Origin: VAZQ01 sp035263865
Lineage (GTDB): Bacteria; Pseudomonadota; Alphaproteobacteria; Rhizobiales; Xanthobacteraceae
Direction: 5' to 3'
Length of the DNA stretch: 38,951 bases
NCBI GenBank assembly: GCA_035263865.1
Contig: DATFQX010000444.1
Location: forward strand, 1-38,951
Both the position numbers and the translations under genes were made by a program. Positions 6,387 to 13,480 of this stretch are shown here, piece by piece. Each line of letters starts with the position of its first letter. Position 1 is the first letter of the stretch. Below the pieces are notes generated by a model. It ran no database searches and was not told the DNA's origin. It saw only the letters and a program-made list of their open reading frames with translations.

Positions 6387-8111
6387 TTACAGCCGACGCA
6401 AGAAGCCACGCTTAACCGCATCAGCCACCACTCCTGCCCCCACCTTCATCTCTGTTTCAGCCACCACTTTTTTCTTCTCTGGCTCGGGTTCGCCCCTAAG
6501 TTCGGCTCGGGTCTTCAACCGAATGCCAAGATAAACCCGATCTTCGCCATGTTCCCTGAACGTCTTTAGCTCGGCTAGCTCTTCAATCTTGTTCTTCAAC
6601 TCTTTGCTGAGATGGCTTGGTGTTGTGATCCGCTTCAGCAACTCCACCTGACCATTGTCCTCGCACCAACTCCGAAACACGTTAAACAAAACGATAGGCC
6701 GAACCTCACCACCTACGCCAAGCACGCATCGATCATCGATAAAGGCTCGAATTGGGTTGCTGCTTCGAGCGACTTCCTTCCCTAACTCAATTCCACTCTT
6801 CGGCTGAATAAATCGTCCTCGCTGACAGAGCCGACGATAGCCCCCAAGGCACCTGTTAGCTATTCCGGGTAGCTCCGCCGCTAACTTGTCTCGCATCGTC
6901 ACATCCATTCGATCGGCGAAGCTGACATTGAAAGCAATCATGATGAACCTCGACACCAATATCGGGTCATTCAAGTTTGGTATCCTATTCGAGATCAGAA
7001 ACAGCTTTATCGGCAACGCACCTTGCCACGGCACAGACTGCCATTTCCGGCCAATGGTCACATTGTCTGCGCCAGTGATCTTAAGCACCCATTCCTTTGA
7101 TACGTGATCAATGCCACCTGGATCATAATTCTGGCCGTACCATTTTCCTTCCTTAAATCGGACATCAGGGAACACTCCGACCTTCTTGCCGATCAACACT
7201 TCACTGGAATACTCGGCTCTGAACCAAGTATGGAAACTCAACGAGGCATAAGCACCTGACCCACACAGCCGCTCCAAAATGAATGCAAGTGTTCCTTTTC
7301 CCTCCCTGCCCTTCTTTCCAATCCACAGAAATCCTTTTTGAAATCTGATATCGGTGGTCATTCCAAGGCCAAGTTGTTCCTCGATACACTCGCGAGTTTC
7401 AGCATCCCCAGCAAAGACCTCGCCTAGCCATCGTTCCCACAACGGACACCTTGCTCCGGGGTCATAATCAAAACCTAGCTCGTGGTGTATCCACAGCTTT
7501 GGGGTCGGCTTCACTATTTCGCCACTGTCGATGTCAACTACACCGTTCCGAAACACCAACATGTTTCCTGCTGGCCTACCATCGAGCCAACATGGCGGAT
7601 CAAATGGAATTGCAACCAGCGCCTTCAAGCCCTTAATCAAGTCCCCAACATTACTGGGAGTAGGCAGAAACCTTCCTTGGCTCTGACTAGACCTTGCATC
7701 GTCCAAGAAGGTCCACACATCTTTTTCAATGTCATCCATTTTCTTCTTCGCATAGCATCGACCATTCCATTCCCAGAAATTCCCGTCATACCAATAAACC
7801 GCAAGCACACCTTCCCTATAACAGTGCCGCCACATAAATACCTTGGCGTTATCGTATGGCGCGTTCTTCGCCGCCACTTCCGCCCCGATCCTAGGCTCAG
7901 CTTTAGCTTTAGCCTCTGGCTCTTCCTTCGGCTCTACCGCCGACCGTTCCGCAAACAGCTTCTTTGCTGCCGCCAACGCCTCTGGTCCACAGCCTTGCTC
8001 AATCCAGTCCCAAGCTTCCCGCTGCTGCGTTGCGTCGGCTTCGTTCTCGATTAACCTACGGACTAAACCCTCTACCTCGGGTAACCACCACTTCACTTGC
8101 TTTGCGTGCAT
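6387..8111 (-). CDS. D5-type primase-helicase (SF3 ATPase)
   Basis: A 574-aa replication protein. Residues about 185-255 form a D5_N-type region (NGVVDIDSGEI, then DPGARCPLWERWL). The SF3 helicase domain follows: Walker A GKKGREGKGT (265-274), Walker B around VGVFPD (311-316), sensor-type SNRIP (374-378) and a likely arginine finger R388. A Glu/Lys/Ala-rich linker spans about 59-80. No TOPRIM or obvious archaeo-eukaryotic primase motif is visible in the N-terminus, so priming activity is unproven. The start at 8111 has GGAG six bases upstream. The open frame extends to 8177, but that part overlaps a Rho-independent terminator. As in P4-like satellites, it probably initiates and unwinds at the adjacent iteron origin. 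Confidence 0.85.
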   Translation of the reverse strand: MHAKQVKWWLPEVEGLVRRLIENEADATQQREAWDWIEQGCGPEALAAAKKLFAERSAVEPKEEPEAKAKAEPRIGAEVAAKNAPYDNAKVFMWRHCYREGVLAVYWYDGNFWEWNGRCYAKKKMDDIEKDVWTFLDDARSSQSQGRFLPTPSNVGDLIKGLKALVAIPFDPPCWLDGRPAGNMLVFRNGVVDIDSGEIVKPTPKLWIHHELGFDYDPGARCPLWERWLGEVFAGDAETRECIEEQLGLGMTTDIRFQKGFLWIGKKGREGKGTLAFILERLCGSGAYASLSFHTWFRAEYSSEVLIGKKVGVFPDVRFKEGKWYGQNYDPGGIDHVSKEWVLKITGADNVTIGRKWQSVPWQGALPIKLFLISNRIPNLNDPILVSRFIMIAFNVSFADRMDVTMRDKLAAELPGIANRCLGGYRRLCQRGRFIQPKSGIELGKEVARSSNPIRAFIDDRCVLGVGGEVRPIVLFNVFRSWCEDNGQVELLKRITTPSHLSKELKNKIEELAELKTFREHGEDRVYLGIRLKTRAELRGEPEPEKKKVVAETEMKVGAGVVADAVKRGFLRRL

Positions 8112-8132
8112 TTCAATCTCCAATCCCTCAGA

Positions 8133-8162
8133 AATCAAAAGGGCCCCCGAAATCAGGAGCCC
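8133..8162 (-). terminator. Rho-independent terminator
   Basis: On the minus strand GGGCTCC and GGGGCCC form a 7-bp stem (8156-8162 with 8141-8147, one G-U pair) with an 8-base loop, followed directly by TTTTGATT. It lies 32 bases past the stop of the 71-aa gene ending at 8194. It separates the small-gene block from the primase, or attenuates read-through into it, and argues against the upstream start of the primase frame. Confidence 0.6.
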
Positions 8163-8193
8163 TCCCCGCTTCAACAAAACTTCCGCTGAGGTT

Positions 8194-8409
8194 TCATGTT
8201 TCCCTCTTGATCTTTATGTCCTCACATCCAGGTCTAGAGTTCGGATCGAAGGGGCTAACCCTCACCACCGCATCCCCAACAACCTTACCATCGGCGCAAA
8301 CCAACATCGGCCGCTTGGGCTTGCGCCGACCGTGGGCCCACACTTCAAGCTTGCGGTGGAACTGAGCCCGTTCCTCAGGGCTCATCTTCCTTTCCTGATT
8401 AGGTTTCAT
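8194..8409 (-). CDS. Small basic hypothetical protein
   Basis: A 71-aa, strongly basic protein with a textbook ribosome binding site (GGAGG seven bases before the ATG at 8409). It contains a basic motif HGRRKPKRP in the middle and a charged C-terminus, and no recognised domain. It is the last gene of the small-gene block driven from the promoter near 9690 and is followed by a Rho-independent terminator. Nucleic-acid binding is possible from charge alone; function unknown. Confidence 0.55.
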   Translation of the reverse strand: MKPNQERKMSPEERAQFHRKLEVWAHGRRKPKRPMLVCADGKVVGDAVVRVSPFDPNSRPGCEDIKIKRET

Positions 8410-8443
8410 CTTACGCCTCCATGCACACTAATCCTGGTCTACT

Positions 8444-8722
8444 CTACCCATGACCATCTCCATCTAACTGCTTAGCTACCAACGCAGCGTATCCGGCTAT
8501 ATCCACCCAATGATCCACATGATTTGGATCGCCACTAAGTATCCTCCCGACCTTGGCAGCGATCATCTCAAGCGCCTCCCGTTGTCCAACCGACAATCGC
8601 TTCCAGCCTTCCTCCTGTCGCCACACACCTTTCATCGCCTGCGCTATTCTGGCGTTCGCCATCCAATCTCCGTGCGTCTTCTGGCGCTCAGCCAATACTT
8701 CATCAATGCCGTCATTGCTCAT
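8444..8722 (-). CDS. DUF6378-like phage protein
   Basis: A 92-aa protein with the conserved pattern KTHGDWMANARIAQAMK near the N-terminus (about 15-31), then QREALEMIAAKVGRILSGDP (about 47-66) and HVDHWVDIAGYAAL (about 68-81). I recall this as the DUF6378 type found in many phages and integrated elements. The His/Glu/Asp-rich helices suggest a metal-binding all-alpha fold related in appearance to MazG-like pyrophosphatases, though this is not established. Its ATG overlaps a TGA of the degraded upstream frame (ATGA), typical of an operon. Confidence 0.65.
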   Translation of the reverse strand: MSNDGIDEVLAERQKTHGDWMANARIAQAMKGVWRQEEGWKRLSVGQREALEMIAAKVGRILSGDPNHVDHWVDIAGYAALVAKQLDGDGHG

Positions 8723-8989
8723 TTAACCGAGTTAGTCCCGCCAACCATCGCCGCTATCATGCGGTCCACAAGTTCGATTTCCTTGGTTCGATCCTCGGCG
8801 CTGGGGTTCTATCCAACCGCTGCCGCGTACTTTCTCCTCTTGCTGATCTTTGATCGAGCTCAATCGCTGCGGCCGTCGCCAATTGAGGTTGGCGTGACCT
8901 GCACCTGTCTGGAATATCCAGCACTCGGTCCCTAATCGGCCTGGCACTATCTCGATCTGCGACAGAAGTCGTTGGCGCAGCTCTTCCAC
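8719..8989 (-). pseudogene. Possible HNH endonuclease remnant
   Basis: From a GTG at 8989 the first 30 codons read like the N-terminus of phage HNH endonucleases (LLSQIEIVPG, then ECWIFQTG). The frame then loses similarity and stops at 8732 without any HNH catalytic region. Downstream, a different frame looks more protein-like (ending in EIELVDRMIAAMVGG) and its TGA overlaps the start of the next gene. I read this as a shortened, frame-shifted remnant. A short genuine protein of 85 aa is an alternative. Confidence 0.3.
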
Positions 8990-9013
8990 TTACGCTCTCC
9001 TCGGACCTTGGCC

Positions 9014-9286
9014 TCATGGCTTCCCACCCCATCCACTCTGATACAAGCAGAACTCAAAGTGTCCGCTGCCGTCGTCATACTTAATGTCGATCAGCGCATG
9101 CAACTTGCCTTCCGGATCAACGCTTGGCTCTACGAACGGCACAATAGTCGCAGTCTTCCCATTCGCTAACGTGATCTTCGTGCCGAACGGAATACGATGG
9201 AACAACTCCTGCAACGCTTCCATCGCATTGGCGTTGATCTTTGCGTCGGTGTCTTCGTAAGCCTTCTTCAGTGTCGCCGGTTTCAT
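9014..9286 (-). CDS. Hypothetical phage-type protein
   Basis: A 90-aa soluble protein of mixed alpha/beta type: a helical first 35 residues, then probable strands (KITLANGKTATIVPF and KLHALIDIKYDD). The start at 9286 is preferred over the in-frame ATG at 9298, because GGAG lies six bases upstream of it and partly inside the alternative start. It is the second gene of the block behind the promoter near 9690. No family recognised. Confidence 0.5.
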   Translation of the reverse strand: MKPATLKKAYEDTDAKINANAMEALQELFHRIPFGTKITLANGKTATIVPFVEPSVDPEGKLHALIDIKYDDGSGHFEFCLYQSGWGGKP

Positions 9287-9394
9287 CTTAGTCTCCATTG
9301 TTGCTTAGCTATTGCGTAGTTTGGTGTTTCCATCATCCAGTCCTCCACCATTGTACGTTGCTACGCGAATCAATCAGACAAAAATATATGTGGC

Positions 9395-9598
9395 TCACGC
9401 CCGCCTCCTAACGCCGTCCCCATCCACCATCCCGACCTGTTGGCGTTGCTTCAGCCTGAACGCAGCGACGGCCCGCTTGCGTTCCGCCGCGAAATATCTG
9501 TCCAAGCATTCTCGACAACAAAATCTCGCGTCGATACGTATCGGTGCGAACTCCCGATGACACCAACTGCATTCAATTACTGGCGGTAACCGTCGCAT
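9395..9598 (-). CDS. Small zinc-ribbon protein
   Basis: A 67-aa protein with a C-x2-C (C10, C13) and a CC-x2-C (C27/C28, C31) pair in its first 31 residues, a classic treble-clef or zinc-ribbon layout, followed by a basic helix (AERKRAVAAFRLKQRQQ). Proteins like this in phages and mobile elements often bind DNA or act as small regulators. It is the first gene downstream of the perfect sigma70 promoter at 9662-9690, with a leader of about 57 bases. The ribosome binding site is weak (AGAGAG). Zinc binding is a strong inference, its target unknown. Confidence 0.55.
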   Translation of the reverse strand: MRRLPPVIECSWCHREFAPIRIDARFCCRECLDRYFAAERKRAVAAFRLKQRQQVGMVDGDGVRRRA

Positions 9599-9652
9599 AA
9601 AGGCTCTCTATAGTTGACACTGTTGACGCTAAAACATCATGACACCGATGCC

Positions 9653-9690
9653 CATGGTACCATTATACCATGTAACGGTATCAATGTCAA
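9653..9690 (-). promoter_or_regulatory. Perfect sigma70 promoter with overlapping dyads
   Basis: On the minus strand TTGACA (9690-9685) and TATAAT (9667-9662) are separated by exactly 17 bases, an exact match to the vegetative consensus. The -10 region and start point are covered by inverted repeats: CATGGTA/TACCATG (9653-9659 with 9666-9672), the palindrome ATGGTACCAT (9654-9663), and ATACC/GGTAT (9665-9669 with 9677-9681). Transcription would start near 9655 and enter the zinc-ribbon gene and the genes behind it. Such a strong promoter buried in dyads suggests tight repression. The rest of 9599-9894 holds no gene. Confidence 0.75.
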
Positions 9691-9848
9691 GCACAAAATA
9701 AAACTTTGTTTACACCAAACCCACGCAATACCCCCTTATCAAAACCCACGCCATACCTACCGCAAAGCATACCTATCTGCGCAACCGAGATACCTATCCG
9801 CTCCGCGCAAATGGCGAAAGGCGACCGTCGAGATCGCCTCCGCCACAT

Positions 9849-10658
9849 TTACGATGTCAAACAGCACCCAATCCCAATCCGAGATTGGTCAACTTTACGC
9901 TGCCTGCAATCGCCGAATAACGTCAGCAACGGCAGCCTCGGCATTCCCAGCTTCTTGGTTCTCAGCTTTTTGAGCTTGTCGATCAGAGCATCCACAAGCT
10001 TATCGATGCCGTCTGACAGGTCTTCCAGAGTTTCTCCTTTTGCTGTCGCTTCCTTTGCCGCCTCCTTAAAGGCAGTTGGTGTCTTCTTAACAAGCTCGGC
10101 TTGCTTCTCTTTGGGAAGCTTGGCGACGGCCTCAGCGAGAGATGCGGCAACCTGACCTTTCTCAATCATTTGAGCAAGCTCAGGAACGCCGTCGCTCAGC
10201 ACTTTCCTGCATCGATTTGCTGTTGCTTCGCTGGCGGTCGAGAGTTTTGAGGCTCTCTCAATTGAGAGGCCCTCCTTGGTGTGTTGGTTGGCACCGACTT
10301 TCAGCGAAGCTAGCTTTGCCGCCACCATCGCCCGCTGACTTTCATTTAGGTGGCGACGGTGAAGATTAGCGCTTAAGACGAAGCCAACCGGATCATCACC
10401 CTCATACTGTTTGACGCCTACGAGAATGCCAAGCTGCTTGCAGGCGTTGTAGCGGTTGCGCCCATCTAGGATTTTGCCTTCGTGGATGATGATGGGCTCT
10501 TGCTGCTTTCTGATCTTGATATCCTCCTTGAGGCGTTTGAATTCGTCACCCACCATCAACGGAAAGACGTTGGCAATGGGATGGAATTCATACTCCTGCT
10601 GCTTAGGTGGCTCCTGCTTGCGCTGGAGTGCATCACCCCTGGTTTCGAGAGTGCTCAT
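9849..10658 (-). CDS. ParB-like protein with shifted 3' end
   Basis: A 269-aa reading frame. Residues 25-110 form a ParB/Srx-type domain with LDGRNRYNACKQLG (64-77) and the helical HRRHLNESQRAMVAAKLA segment. An HTH-containing middle and an Ala/Lys-rich helical region follow. The last 38 residues of this frame (from about codon 232) look non-coding. In the -1 frame, from the run of five A (9971-9967), a natural-looking Ala/Glu-rich ending follows (NAEAAVADVIRRLQAA) with a stop at 9895, which would give 254 aa. Either one A was lost or a ribosomal slip occurs at C-AAA-AAG. No ParA is nearby, so a role as regulator or replication accessory is as likely as partition. It overlaps alpA by four bases. 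Confidence 0.75.
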   Translation of the reverse strand: MSTLETRGDALQRKQEPPKQQEYEFHPIANVFPLMVGDEFKRLKEDIKIRKQQEPIIIHEGKILDGRNRYNACKQLGILVGVKQYEGDDPVGFVLSANLHRRHLNESQRAMVAAKLASLKVGANQHTKEGLSIERASKLSTASEATANRCRKVLSDGVPELAQMIEKGQVAASLAEAVAKLPKEKQAELVKKTPTAFKEAAKEATAKGETLEDLSDGIDKLVDALIDKLKKLRTKKLGMPRLPLLTLFGDCRQRKVDQSRIGIGCCLTS

Positions 10659-10837
10659 CGCGCCCTCCCATCAACCATTGCCTGAAGTGCAGCTTCACAT
10701 TCAGTCTGGAGCCACCGGCTTGATCCGCCGATCTTCACAGGTCGAGGGAGTAGACCTTGCCTTATCTTTCGATAAAGCGTGGCCGGGTTGATGCCGCCGA
10801 AGAAGCGGCAGACCTCTTTTCGATTTAGCAAGTTCAT
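10655..10837 (-). CDS. AlpA/excisionase-type HTH protein
   Basis: A 60-aa MerR-like winged-helix protein: LLNRKEVCRFFGGINPATLY (residues 3-22) is the helix-turn-helix and VKIGGSSRW the wing. Family members (AlpA, Vis, excisionases) regulate integrase genes and direct excision of P4-like elements. The start at 10837 has AGAGG eight bases upstream; the open frame reaches 10897, but the extension is unlike the family. Its ATGA overlap with the ParB-like gene shows co-transcription. Two AATTAAAT repeats 13 bp apart (10920-10940) lie upstream and probably mark the promoter. Confidence 0.8.
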   Translation of the reverse strand: MNLLNRKEVCRFFGGINPATLYRKIRQGLLPRPVKIGGSSRWLQTECEAALQAMVDGRAR

Positions 10838-10919
10838 GGGATTTGCCTCTGTTTGCCGCTCGACACCACGCCGAGCGAGAGGCTTCCCATCATTCACACG
10901 GCGAGCCGGAGATCACGAC

Positions 10920-10940
10920 AATTAAATCGCGGAATTAAAT
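10920..10940 (-). promoter_or_regulatory. AT-rich direct repeat upstream of alpA-like gene
   Basis: AATTAAAT occurs at 10920-10927 and again at 10933-10940, separated by CGCGG, in the 124-bp gap between the 144-aa gene and the AlpA-like gene. It is the only AT-rich stretch there and is a plausible promoter or regulator site for the alpA-parB pair. No clear -35/-10 pair could be fixed. Confidence 0.3.
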
Positions 10941-10961
10941 AGTCCCAGCCCCATCAAGGAC

Positions 10962-11396
10962 TTAGCGGGGTTTGGATTTAGTGCGTTTCGCCGTCACAGC
11001 TTGCCGCACACTGCCCTCGCCCTTACCGGTCACCGAACCGAGTATCTCGAATAGTTCGTCACTACCGACTTCATAGTGTTTCAGAAAATCCTCGTAGGTG
11101 TCGGCGGCAAACTGATCTCTGGCGGCGGCCTCTGGGTCCGGACGACGACCGCGACCTTTCTTAACCCTCAATTGACCGGTGGCGATCATGCGGGCCAACA
11201 AGCCAACAACGGGCGCACGTAGCATTCCTTCCTTCCGGATCATCCACAGGAGCGGTCGGAAGTCACCTGCTCGCATCCATTCCATGACCACTTTGTTCTT
11301 GGCTTCATGCGCAGTCATTCCGGTTTCAACAGCGATGCTGTTGAGCTCGTATTCCCAAGGCTCCAAGCCAAGTTGGGTCCAAATCTTTCTTTTCAT
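10962..11396 (-). CDS. Hypothetical protein coupled to integrase
   Basis: A 144-aa soluble protein. It is mostly helical, with a basic segment (RVKKGRGRRPDPEAAARDQF, about 76-95) and a basic C-terminal tail (TAKRTKSKPR). It starts with an ATG that overlaps the integrase stop (ATGA), so the two are translated together. The charge pattern suggests DNA or RNA binding, possibly an accessory factor for recombination, but no domain is recognised. Confidence 0.6.
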   Translation of the reverse strand: MKRKIWTQLGLEPWEYELNSIAVETGMTAHEAKNKVVMEWMRAGDFRPLLWMIRKEGMLRAPVVGLLARMIATGQLRVKKGRGRRPDPEAAARDQFAADTYEDFLKHYEVGSDELFEILGSVTGKGEGSVRQAVTAKRTKSKPR

Positions 11397-12511
11397 GCCC
11401 GCCTCCCAGCCATCGACACAACCTCACCAGCGCCGCCAGAAATAATTCCTTGTAGCCGATTAGCCCACAACTCCAGTGCGGCCCTTTTCTCTCGCTCGTA
11501 TTCGTACTGCACATAAACCCCAAGTGTAATTCCGGCCTTAGTTGTCGTTCGATGATTTGCTATGTGACCCAACACAATCGGAGCGATGCCTAGCTCTGCC
11601 ATCTTGGTCAGAGCGGTGCGGCGCAAATCATGGGCTGTCCATCGGTTCCCAGACTGGAGTTGATCCCGAATAACATCGCCAACATGACTAGGGCCTACGC
11701 CCCATATTCCGCCATTCCCATTGGCTTCATTGATGAGGGTCAGAGCCAGGTGCGACAGCGGAACTGAGTGCGGATAGCTGTTCTTTGTTCGTGCGCCGGG
11801 TATATTCCAAACCCTGCGATCCAAATCCAACTCGCTCCGCTGAAGGCCAGTTACCTCGCCTAACCGCTGTCCAGTGACCAGACAGAATTTGATGACTAGC
11901 GCAACGCCGGTCGCATGTAGATTAGCCAACTCAAGCCATAACCACCTGATTTCATCGTCTGACAATACCCGGTCCCTAGGCTTGGATACCGGTGGTCCTT
12001 TCATTCCATCAATCGGATTGTGATCGAGGTCGCCCCGAGAGACAGCCCACCGCATCATCGCTCGCAAATCCTCAAACACTCTGCGAGCGGCTATCGGTGC
12101 GTCGGACTTGCCGTCGATGACACTGGTCACTTCCCGGCGGTGAAGTTCACGGATTGGTATGTGGCCGATAACCGGTAGGGCATCCTTGCGTAATCGGCGT
12201 TCAATTTCGCCAGCGGTCCTGAGGCCGCCGATGCTCTTTATATACGTGTCGGCCAGGGCGGCGACTGTTCCGGCGGTTCGGCCTGCTTTTGTTTCGATGG
12301 CTAGCGTCCGAGCGGCGGCAAGGGACAACGCCGGGTAACGTCCGAGTGTGGTCCTACGCCGTGGAGTGCCATGCAGCAGCGTCCACGCCTTTGTCCCTTG
12401 CGCCGTTACCCTCAACGCAAGCCCTGAGATGGTGGCATCGAAATAATCGGTCTGGGCCTCGTCTAGCGCCTTGGCATGGGCACAGAACCTATCGGTCAAC
12501 TGCACTTTCAT
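11393..12511 (-). CDS. P4-type tyrosine integrase
   Basis: A 372-aa site-specific recombinase. It begins with the arm-binding domain of P4-family integrases (about 1-75, with ISGLALRVTAQGTKAW and LGRYPALSLAAAR). A core-binding domain follows (80-170), then the catalytic domain with R216 (TGQRLGEV), K243, H294 and R297 (AHDLRRTA), H316 (VLGHIANH) and the nucleophile among Y333/Y336 (VYVQYEYEREKR). Length and residues are complete, so it should be active. It lies at the boundary with high-G+C chromosome and is followed by an overlapping gene. It most likely integrates and excises the element. No tRNA gene is visible next to it. Confidence 0.93.
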   Translation of the reverse strand: MKVQLTDRFCAHAKALDEAQTDYFDATISGLALRVTAQGTKAWTLLHGTPRRRTTLGRYPALSLAAARTLAIETKAGRTAGTVAALADTYIKSIGGLRTAGEIERRLRKDALPVIGHIPIRELHRREVTSVIDGKSDAPIAARRVFEDLRAMMRWAVSRGDLDHNPIDGMKGPPVSKPRDRVLSDDEIRWLWLELANLHATGVALVIKFCLVTGQRLGEVTGLQRSELDLDRRVWNIPGARTKNSYPHSVPLSHLALTLINEANGNGGIWGVGPSHVGDVIRDQLQSGNRWTAHDLRRTALTKMAELGIAPIVLGHIANHRTTTKAGITLGVYVQYEYEREKRAALELWANRLQGIISGGAGEVVSMAGRRA

Positions 12512-12534
12512 GGCGTCATCGCCGGTCCTGGACT

Positions 12535-12562
12535 GTACCTATCACGCCTGAGGCCGTACCTA
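12535..12562. repeat. Direct repeats upstream of integrase
   Basis: GTACCTA occurs at 12535-12541 and 12556-12562, 21 bp apart (two helical turns), within 55 bp of the integrase start. Spacing and place fit arm-type binding sites of the integrase or a regulator. The remaining gap to 12658 shows no tRNA and no gene. Confidence 0.35.
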
Positions 12563-12657
12563 CAAGGTAAATGTGCATCCGCTTCCCTGCAATCAGCGGT
12601 AACGGAAAGAGGCAAGTTGATCCGATGGAATAGAGCTAACTTCGATGACAGACCATC

Positions 12658-12960
12658 TTAGGTGATTGCATCGAATTGCAGGCTATTGCGTGGGATGACT
12701 GGTCCTAAACCAGTACAGGTGTATCGGGTGCAGTCCTGGTAAACACCCCGACACTCGAACGATGGCAACCGGTTCAGACGACGACAGTCGCGATAGCGCG
12801 CGCGACAGGTGTTTATGCATTGCTGTTTAGCCGTCTGAGCGGCCGCGAAGGTAGGAGAGGCAAGATCGGCGTCGCGCGCATTGAGTGTTCCAATACTCAA
12901 CGACAGAGGCGCTGCGAAAAGGAGGGAGACCACGGCAAACGATCGCTTGCTGCATTTCAT
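12658..12960 (-). CDS. Cys-rich secreted protein
   Basis: A 100-aa protein with a Sec signal peptide (hydrophobic AVVSLLFAAPLSLSIG, likely cleavage after LNA at about 28). The mature part has six cysteines (C48, C52, C59, C70, C77, C82; pattern C-x3-C-x6-C-x10-C-x6-C-x4-C), which suggests a disulfide-stabilised periplasmic or secreted protein. Similar Cys-rich small proteins occur in Bradyrhizobium genomes, with no known function. AAAGGG precedes the ATG. It is the first gene on the chromosomal side of the integrase. Confidence 0.6.
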   Translation of the reverse strand: MKCSKRSFAVVSLLFAAPLSLSIGTLNARDADLASPTFAAAQTAKQQCINTCRARYRDCRRLNRLPSFECRGVYQDCTRYTCTGLGPVIPRNSLQFDAIT

Positions 12961-13054
12961 GGCTCAATTCCCTTTAGGCCGAAAAAGACGACGGGTTTGG
13001 AACACGGAAGTATAGCCTTTCTGCGCGCCGGCCAGAGAGCGGTCTGAGGGCCCG

Positions 13055-13246
13055 CAATTAAGCTTCGGGCGCCCGCATGTCGTCGTGATGAAATTTAAGG
13101 GGCGCAAAGTCGCCCACGAGCATATCTACTGGGATCAGGCCTGTGTGCTCGCTCAGATCGGTCTCCTCGACCCGAGCAAACTGCCCGTCACCGGGGCGCC
13201 GCAAGCCGAAGCCCTGGTTGAAAAATCGAGCCGCAAGCGAGCGTGA
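13055..13246 (+). pseudogene. 3' fragment of a SnoaL-like cyclase gene
   Basis: On the plus strand this frame reads VVVMKFKGRKVAHEHIYWDQ and continues with a conserved C-terminal block (VLAQIGLLDPSKLPVTG), ending at a TGA at 13246. I recognise this as the C-terminus of SnoaL-like (NTF2-fold) ester-cyclase proteins, where the usual text is KFExGKVAHEHIYWDQASVL. The first half of the gene is missing; upstream codons before about 13064 do not resemble the family and there is no start context. It is therefore a 5'-truncated remnant. An internal ATG at 13088 could give a 52-aa peptide, which is unlikely to fold as an enzyme. Confidence 0.65.
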
Positions 13247-13480
13247 GTTTGCGTCCGCTTTTGGACGCGGTCGTAACGCCCGCCGGCGGATCACGCATCT
13301 TGCGCTCCATGCGCTCTCCTTTACGCTCAGCTACACGGGCTATCCTGAAGTACTTCCTTCAGCCGGCCCATCAGGAAATCCCAAGCATCTCCAAAGGTTG
13401 CCCGGCCTGTCTTTAAATTCATCGCGTTGTCACGAAGTCGCCCTACCGATTCCGACCGTCTTTTTCTTGGAGGCAATCCA

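Larger units (their letters stand above)
1..12657. mobile_element. Integrated satellite- or plasmid-like element (right part)
   Basis: This stretch has lower G+C than the rest of the window, dense short genes and a set of mobility and replication functions: P4-type integrase (11393-12511), AlpA-like HTH protein, ParB-like protein, D5/SF3 primase-helicase, iteron-type origin (6227-6358) and a second small tyrosine recombinase (4156-4752). No capsid, terminase, tail, relaxase or type IV secretion gene is visible. The integrase lies at the right end, next to ordinary chromosomal genes, as is usual for such elements. The right border is inferred to be between the integrase start and the secreted-protein gene ending at 12658. 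The left border is not in the window, and the part left of about 4.9 kb could belong to a second element. No att duplication could be identified. Confidence 0.6.

Noticed and set aside
9966..9972. Canonical dnaX-type slippery heptamer at the ParB frameshift
   Set aside because: The site is C-AAA-AAG, not A-AAA-AAG, so efficient programmed slippage is not assured; an indel is equally possible.
12512..12657. tRNA gene as integration target next to the integrase
   Set aside because: No cloverleaf or T-loop consensus could be found in the gap on either strand.
13058..13294. Minus-strand 78-codon frame
   Set aside because: It lies opposite the clearly recognisable C-terminus of a SnoaL-like cyclase on the plus strand.
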